From Verrucomicrobiota bacterium (GTDB lineage: Bacteria; Verrucomicrobiota; Verrucomicrobiia; Limisphaerales; JACRJZ01): a stretch of 64,000 nt of DNA. Shown here one piece after another: positions 59,017 to 64,000 of this stretch. Under the pieces are notes generated by a model. The model was given only the letters and a program-made list of their open reading frames with translations. It did no database searches and was not told the DNA's origin. Position numbers and translations under genes: made by a program. Every line of letters starts with the position of its first letter. The stretch's first letter is position 1. Location of the stretch: positions 144,382-208,381 of the forward strand of contig JACRJZ010000042.1 of the NCBI GenBank assembly GCA_016219875.1. The letters are read 5' to 3'.

Positions 59017-62000
59017 ATGTATCTGAAGAATTTGACCATGCTGGGGTTCAAGTCCTTTGCGGACAAAACCTCTTTGAATTTTCAGCCGGGCGTCACGGCC
59101 ATCGTTGGCCCCAATGGGTGTGGCAAGTCCAATGTCTCCGACGCTATCCGTTGGGTACTGGGCGAGCAATCCGCCAAGGCGCTCCGTGGCGGGGAGATGG
59201 CCGACGTGATCTTCAACGGCACCGATGCCCGCAAACCGCTCGGCATGGCGGAGGTGTCGCTGACGATTGGTGATGTGGATGACGCTCATCTCCAAGCTGC
59301 CGGGGTCGAGGTCGCCTTCAACGAAGTCACCGTCACCCGCCGCATCTTCAAGGATGGCGGGTCGGAGTATTTCCTGAACAAGGTGCCGTGCCGGCTGAAA
59401 GACATTCAGCAACTTTTCATGGGCACAGGCATGGGCCGCACGAGCTACTCGATCATGGCCCAGGGCAACATCACGCAACTGCTTTCCTCCAAGCCGGAGG
59501 ATCGCCGTCTGGTGTTCGAGGAAGCCGCCGGCATCACGAAGTTCAAGTCGCAGAAGAAAGAGGCGCTGCGCAAACTCGAATACACCGAGCAAAACCTTCT
59601 GCGCGTCGCCGACCTGATCCGCGAAGTGAAACGCCAGATCGGCTCGCTCCAACGCCAAGCCGGCAAGGCGCGCCGCTACAAGCAGCTCTCGCTGGAGTTG
59701 CAGCACCTCGACACGCAACTCGCGCGGCATCACTTCGATGTGCTTCAAGCCGAGATCACCGAACGCAGTGCCACGGCGGAAAAGCTGCGCGTCGAAATGG
59801 AGATCTGCCAGGACAGCGTCTTGCGCTGCGAAGATGAAATCCTCCAACTGCGCAACCGGCTCTCGGCCTTGGAAGGCCAGATTTCCCAGTCGCAGCAGCA
59901 CGGCCTCGAACTCAAGTCCCAAGCCGAGAAGCACGAGGGCCGCATCCAGTTCAACCAGGAGCGGCTCAAGGAACTCGAAGCGCAGAACTCCCGCTCCTTG
60001 AGCGACATTTCCCAGGGCGAAGAGCGCAAGCGCGCCGCGGAACAGGAACTGGCCACCGTCGTGGAGCGCCTGCGCGATTCGGAGTTCAAGCTTGAAGAGC
60101 AGCGCCAAACCCTGGCTGCCAAGCGCGAGGCCGTCCAGCAGACCGAGCAAGAGCTGCTGACGCTTTCCGAAAGCCTGCGTCGCGCGCAGTCCGAGGCCTT
60201 CGGCGCCGCGCAGCAACTCACCCGCGTGCGCAACGAAATCAACGCCCTCGACCTTCAGAAACAGGGCAACTCCATCCGGCTCGAGAAACTGTCCGCCGAA
60301 AAAATCCAACTCGAAGAGGAACGCGTCCGCCTCGAAGCGCGCCTGGGCGAGTTCGCCGCCAACGTCGAGGCCGAGAAGCTCAGCGTGCAGACCACCCGCG
60401 GCACCATCGAGGAACGCCAGGCCCGGCTCCGGCAGATTGGCCAGGAAATGAGCCAAGTTACCCAACAGCTCGACGGCTTCCTCCGCCAGCAGGCCGAGAC
60501 GCGCTCGCGCCTCAATGTGCTGGAGCAACTGGAGAGTTCGCACGAAGGCTTCAGCGCCGGCACGCTGGCCGTGCTGCGCCAGTCGCGGGCCGTGATCGGC
60601 TCGCTCGCGGATCGCATCCGCGTGCCCGACCGCTACGTCGTTGCGATTGAAAACGCCCTCGGCCACAACCTTCAGCTCGTGCTCACCGAGAAGCCGGAGT
60701 CCGCGCAGCAAATCCTCTCCGAGTTGACCGCGAGCAAGCAGGGCCGCGCCAGCGTGGCCGCGCTCGACATCAAGATGCCCGAATCGCTCCAACTCACCTT
60801 CGATGGCGAGATGGCGCCCGAGGCGCATACCCAGCCGCCGCAACCGCAGTTTCCCGGCGAAGGCGGCCCTGTGCTTGAAGAGCCGCTGGCGGCGCTCAAG
60901 ATTGTCGATGGCGACGCCGCCGTGGAGAAACTGCTCAAGGCGCTGCTGGGGCGCACGTTCATCGTGCCGGACCTCGCGACCGCGACTGCGCAAATCCAGA
61001 ATGGCCACGCGGGTTGCGACTTTGTCACGTTCGGCGGCGACTTGCTCAACCGCTACGGCATCTACACCGGCGGCTACCTGAACGGCAGCGGCAATGGCCG
61101 CGCGCCCTCCAGCATCCTCGGACGCAAGAACCAGATCACCGAACTCCAGGCCGCGCTCGCGCAATTGCAGGAACAGGTCAACGACACCAGCCGCCGCAAG
61201 GGCGCGCTCCAGAGCGAGCAGACGGAATTGCAGGCCACGCTCGAAGAAGCCCGCACCGAGTTGCGCGCCCAGGAAGTCGCGATTGCCACGCGCGAAGGCG
61301 AGTTCCGCGCCCTGCAAAACTCCCAGCGCGTCCTCCACCAGAAGATCGACACCGTCGTGTACGAAATCCAAAGCCTCGCCGAACAGGAGCAGGAAGGCTT
61401 GGAAAAACGCAATGCCCTCGCCGCGCAAATCGCCGCGATGGAGGTGCGCGAGAAGGAACTTCAAACGCAAGTCAGCGACCTGAACGCGCAGATCGACACA
61501 CTGCGCGCCCAACGCGACACCGCCAACGCCGCGCTCACCGAAACCAAGGTCGCGCTCGCCACGGAAGAGCAACTCTGCGCCAGCTTTGCCAAGCAACAGG
61601 CCCCGCTCGAAAACCGCATCCGCGAACTCGACCAGCTTGTCTTCCAGCGCAAGAACGAGATCGCCATCGTCATCCAGCGCAAGGAACAAGCCGAGTCCGA
61701 GATCGCCGAGTCCCAGCAGCAGATCGAGCGCCTCGCCCACGAACGCCAGGTCAACAGCACGCGCACCGCCGACCTCATCAGCCAGAAGAGCGCGCAGGAC
61801 AAAGACATCGCCGCGCGCGATGAGGAATTGCGCAGCCAGCGCCACCGCCTCACGGCCCTCCAACAGCAGCGCGGCAGCGTCGATGTGGAACTCGCGCAGA
61901 AGACCATGTCCGTGCAAAACCTTCGCGAACGCATCCAGCAGAAATACCAGCTCAAGCTCGACGACGTCCGCAGCGAGTGCATCACCATCACTTTCGCCGA

Positions 62001-62838
62001 CGAAGGCCAGCCCAAGGTCCAGACCCTCACGCCGGAAGAAATGGCCAACGCCGGACTCAGCACCGACTGGAATGCCGTGGGTGAGCAAGTCGCCGCCCTC
62101 CAGAAGCGCCTCGACGAAATGGGCCCGGTCAACCTTGTGGCCATTGAGGAATACGAGGAAACCGAGCAACGCTACAACTTCCTCACCAAGCAGCACGACG
62201 ACCTCGTCAACGCCAAGACCCAGTTGGTGGAAGTCATCAACCGCATCAACACTCAGACGCGCGAGATGTTCACCACCACCTTCAACCAGATTCGCGAGAA
62301 TTTCCGCTCCATGTTCGTGGAAGTCTTCGGCGGCGGAAAGGCCGACCTCATCCTCGTGGACGAAGCGGACGTGCTGGAAAGCGGCATCGACATCATGGCC
62401 CGCCCGCCCGGCAAGCAGCTCCAGAGCATCAGCCTGCTGAGCGGCGGCGAGCAGACCATGACCGCCGTGGCGTTGCTCTTCTCCATCTACCAGGTGAAGC
62501 CGTCTCCGTTCTGCGTGCTCGACGAACTCGACGCGCCGCTCGACGAATCGAACATCAATCGCTTCATCCGCATCCTGCAACGGTTCCTGGCCAGTTCGCA
62601 GTTCGTCATCATCACGCACAACAAGCGCACCATCGGCATGGCCGACGTGCTTTACGGCGTGACGATGCAGGAGCAGGGCGTCAGCCGCATCGTGAGCGTG
62701 AAGTTCCACAAGGTGGACGGACCCGTCGCTCCGAATCGCGCCAAGCCGCTGGTGAACGTCACCGGCCACGACGTGGAAGAAGACGAAGACGCGCCGCACA
62801 AACGCGAAGACACGCTGGAAGTGACGATGTCGAACTGA
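59017..62838 (+). CDS. smc: Chromosome segregation protein SMC
   Basis: The 1273-residue protein starts MYLKNLTMLGFKSFADKTSL. Walker A is GPNGCGKSN (~32-40), followed by long Gln/Glu/Arg-rich coiled coils from ~170 to 500 and from ~690 to 1030. The hinge at ~520-690 includes YVVAIENALGHNLQLVLTE and NRYGIYTGGYLNGSGNGRAP. The head contains FGGGKADLILVDEADVLESG, signature LLSGGEQTMTAVALLF and Walker B PFCVLDELDAPLD. It loads on DNA with ScpAB, which are not in this window. The whole coding strand is Gln/Glu rich, so long spurious antisense frames occur. Confidence 0.97.
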   Translation: MYLKNLTMLGFKSFADKTSLNFQPGVTAIVGPNGCGKSNVSDAIRWVLGEQSAKALRGGEMADVIFNGTDARKPLGMAEVSLTIGDVDDAHLQAAGVEVAFNEVTVTRRIFKDGGSEYFLNKVPCRLKDIQQLFMGTGMGRTSYSIMAQGNITQLLSSKPEDRRLVFEEAAGITKFKSQKKEALRKLEYTEQNLLRVADLIREVKRQIGSLQRQAGKARRYKQLSLELQHLDTQLARHHFDVLQAEITERSATAEKLRVEMEICQDSVLRCEDEILQLRNRLSALEGQISQSQQHGLELKSQAEKHEGRIQFNQERLKELEAQNSRSLSDISQGEERKRAAEQELATVVERLRDSEFKLEEQRQTLAAKREAVQQTEQELLTLSESLRRAQSEAFGAAQQLTRVRNEINALDLQKQGNSIRLEKLSAEKIQLEEERVRLEARLGEFAANVEAEKLSVQTTRGTIEERQARLRQIGQEMSQVTQQLDGFLRQQAETRSRLNVLEQLESSHEGFSAGTLAVLRQSRAVIGSLADRIRVPDRYVVAIENALGHNLQLVLTEKPESAQQILSELTASKQGRASVAALDIKMPESLQLTFDGEMAPEAHTQPPQPQFPGEGGPVLEEPLAALKIVDGDAAVEKLLKALLGRTFIVPDLATATAQIQNGHAGCDFVTFGGDLLNRYGIYTGGYLNGSGNGRAPSSILGRKNQITELQAALAQLQEQVNDTSRRKGALQSEQTELQATLEEARTELRAQEVAIATREGEFRALQNSQRVLHQKIDTVVYEIQSLAEQEQEGLEKRNALAAQIAAMEVREKELQTQVSDLNAQIDTLRAQRDTANAALTETKVALATEEQLCASFAKQQAPLENRIRELDQLVFQRKNEIAIVIQRKEQAESEIAESQQQIERLAHERQVNSTRTADLISQKSAQDKDIAARDEELRSQRHRLTALQQQRGSVDVELAQKTMSVQNLRERIQQKYQLKLDDVRSECITITFADEGQPKVQTLTPEEMANAGLSTDWNAVGEQVAALQKRLDEMGPVNLVAIEEYEETEQRYNFLTKQHDDLVNAKTQLVEVINRINTQTREMFTTTFNQIRENFRSMFVEVFGGGKADLILVDEADVLESGIDIMARPPGKQLQSISLLSGGEQTMTAVALLFSIYQVKPSPFCVLDELDAPLDESNINRFIRILQRFLASSQFVIITHNKRTIGMADVLYGVTMQEQGVSRIVSVKFHKVDGPVAPNRAKPLVNVTGHDVEEDEDAPHKREDTLEVTMSN

Positions 62839-63307
62839 AGCAAGCCGCCACCGCGCCGGTTCTGTTTCAGTTCAAACTCCGAAATGGAATGGGGAGCGCG
62901 CCCGCCTCGGGCGCAGTTCTCCGCGCCTTCGCGGAAAACTCCGTGGCCGCGAAAATGTCCTGACGCCTGAACTCAACTCGAAACCGAGATTGGCCACAAA
63001 GAACGCAAGGAAGCGCAAAGAGGGACAGCGGGGTGAACAGAGGAGGAGTCAAACCGAAATGGATTAGGCCTCCCGCTTCGTGAACCTCTATCTTTGTGTT
63101 TTTTGTGTTCTTTGTGGCGATTCAACTTTGGGTTCGGGTTCAGCCCGAATTCCGATCTCGTAGCGGGTGTGGAGAGTGGCCGTCTTCGGCCACAGCAACC
63201 TGCAACAGGAAGCGGGGTGAAGAAATTCTCGCGCCTTGAGTCGGTGAAAGTTCCTGCGACCGAGGACGGTCGCACTCCGGGCGCTGGGCCAACTTTGGGG
63301 TTCGGGT
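62839..63307. other. 469-bp intergenic region with CACAAAGAA-type stems
   Basis: No gene. Arms at 62991-63022 (CACAAAGAACGCAAGG) and 63088-63119 (TTTGTGTTCTTTGTGG) form a paired short-period structure; the rest is unassigned. Confidence 0.55.
62991..63119. repeat. Paired short-period inverted stems (CACAAAGAA type)
   Basis: CACAAAGAACGCAAGG-type units at 62991-63022 are complemented by TTTGTGTTCTTTGTGG-type units at 63088-63119, with a ~65-bp centre. Confidence 0.75.
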
Positions 63308-64000
63308 TCAGTCGGTCGGCAGCGGGCCGAAAAACTCGGCGGGCAGAATGCGGAGGCGGCCGGCGGCGGGATCGTGGACGCGCCAGCCGAGATGACGCCA
63401 GGCCTTGGCCGAAGCCCACAGCACACGCTGTTGATCGCCGTCGAAGGTGGCAGATTCCCCAGGCCCGACCAGCGTGGCCACGAGCAGGCAGCGCCCGCTC
63501 TCGGTGTCCCACACCCGCAGCGAATTGTCCCTCGATCCGGAGAGCAACCGTCGCCCGTCCAGCGACCACGCGCAGGCGGTAACCCTGTCTTGGTGTCCCT
63601 CCAGCGTCCGCAGGCAATGGCCGTTCTCTGCGTCCCACACCCGCAGCGAGTTGTCGTTTGATCCGGAGAGCAATCGCTGCCCATCCGGCGACCACGCGCA
63701 AGCGTAGACCTTGGCTTGGTGTCCCTCCAGCGTCCGCAGACAACGCCCGTTCTCAGCGTCCCACAGCCGCAGCGATTTATCCCCAGAGCCGGAGAGCAAC
63801 CGCCGCCCGTCCGGCGACCACCCGCAAGCGTAAACCTTGGCTCGGTGTCCCTCCAGCGTGAGCAGGCAACGCCCGCTCTCGGCGTCCCACACCCGCAGCG
63901 ACTTGTCGTTAGATCCCGAGAGCAACCGCCGTGCGTCCGGCGACCACGTACAGGCGGAAACACTGGCTTGGTGTCCCTCAAGCATAAGCAGGCAACGGCC
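63308..64000 (-). CDS. WD40-repeat protein, partial (cut at the window edge)
   Basis: The frame is open from the window's right edge, so the N-terminus is missing. Four nearly identical 42-residue WD40 blades are visible (LEGHQAKVYACAWSPDGQRL, LSGSNDNSLRVWDAENGHCL and variants), then a distinct C-terminal domain (TFDGDQQRVLWASAKAWRHL) ending at 63308. The repeats share most of their DNA sequence as well, indicating recent tandem amplification. In these bacteria such propellers often follow STAND NTPase, TIR or caspase-like domains, but nothing in the window shows which. A Met inside the visible frame (63985) is not the start. Confidence 0.85.
   Translation of the reverse strand, partial: GRCLLMLEGHQASVSACTWSPDARRLLSGSNDKSLRVWDAESGRCLLTLEGHRAKVYACGWSPDGRRLLSGSGDKSLRLWDAENGRCLRTLEGHQAKVYACAWSPDGQRLLSGSNDNSLRVWDAENGHCLRTLEGHQDRVTACAWSLDGRRLLSGSRDNSLRVWDTESGRCLLVATLVGPGESATFDGDQQRVLWASAKAWRHLGWRVHDPAAGRLRILPAEFFGPLPTD

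Noticed and set aside
59008..62799. A 1263-codon open frame antisense to smc
   Set aside because: It is the mirror of a Gln/Glu/Leu-rich, GC-biased coiled-coil gene. The peptide is low-complexity Leu/Asp/Val/Gly and smc itself has every family motif.
63466..63985. Regular ~126-bp repeats resembling a CRISPR-like array
   Set aside because: The period is 42 codons and each unit encodes a WD40 blade; there are no short repeats with unique spacers.

Overview
The window is GC-rich bacterial chromosome. It most resembles Verrucomicrobiota, in the Limisphaerales/Pedosphaera-like group (subdivision 3). The clues are a prepilin-like protein with the phylum's characteristic N-terminus (51247-51996), an HzsA-related three-CxxCH protein, a Tat-exported sulfatase / Gfo-Idh-MocA / aldo-keto reductase cluster, DUF1593 and DUF4832 proteins, and many palindromic intergenic repeats. 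This placement is an inference from gene content; no rRNA is present.

Layout. (1) 1-3261 is a scrapyard of mobile DNA. It holds a frameshifted ISAs1-type transposase fused to a DruA-like (DUF4338) domain, abutting the 3' fragment of an IS21-family istB gene, which in turn truncates a tyrosine integrase gene. (2) 3325-3412 is a tRNA-Leu(UAA) gene. Its last 38 bp recur perfectly at 14249-14286, bounding a ~10.9 kb integrative element. Nearly all its genes lie on the minus strand with ATGA/GTGA overlaps: complete integrase, unknown protein, excisionase-like protein, ParB/KilA-like HTH protein, DnaB/RepA-like helicase followed by an iteron-like array, a Nu1-like small terminase, HTH and unknown proteins, a ClpP-like prohead protease and a 48-residue ORF. 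There is also an NHL-repeat cargo gene and a higA remnant. No portal, capsid, tail or large terminase is present, so a phage satellite (PICI-like) is the best reading. (3) 14347-23325 holds der, a nucleotidyltransferase pair, and a MoxR / DUF58 / DUF4381 / VWA / VWA / TPR (Bat-type) operon. (4) 24010-30623 holds an ABC transporter with a huge FtsX-type permease whose coding sequence has absorbed several repeat insertions, then pgpA and pgsA. (5) 30898-36596 is a run of four exported-protein genes: a glycosidase-like protein with a collagen-binding domain, a serine hydrolase, DUF1593 and DUF4832. (6) 36962-40381 is a compact type II restriction-modification cassette (C5 methyltransferase, endonuclease, Vsr, and a small Cys-rich protein). 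(7) 40755-50890 holds a penicillin-interacting-type lipoprotein, the HzsA-related protein, and a sugar-nucleotide cluster (epimerase, Uma2, dehydrogenase lacking its catalytic Cys, SDR, Gfo/Idh). (8) 51247-64000 holds the prepilin-like protein, aldo-keto reductase, sulfatase, Gfo/Idh, a peroxiredoxin-like protein, ROK kinase, a CBM48 protein, smc, and a WD40 protein cut by the window edge.

Two repeat systems stand out. The first is a composite palindrome family (outer arms near 23462, 40439, 41680, 58503, plus a separately occurring inner module also found inside a coding sequence at 26013). The second is a class of paired inverted stems built from short-period (7-9 bp) degenerate tandem repeats, placed at gene ends and often supplying stop codons.
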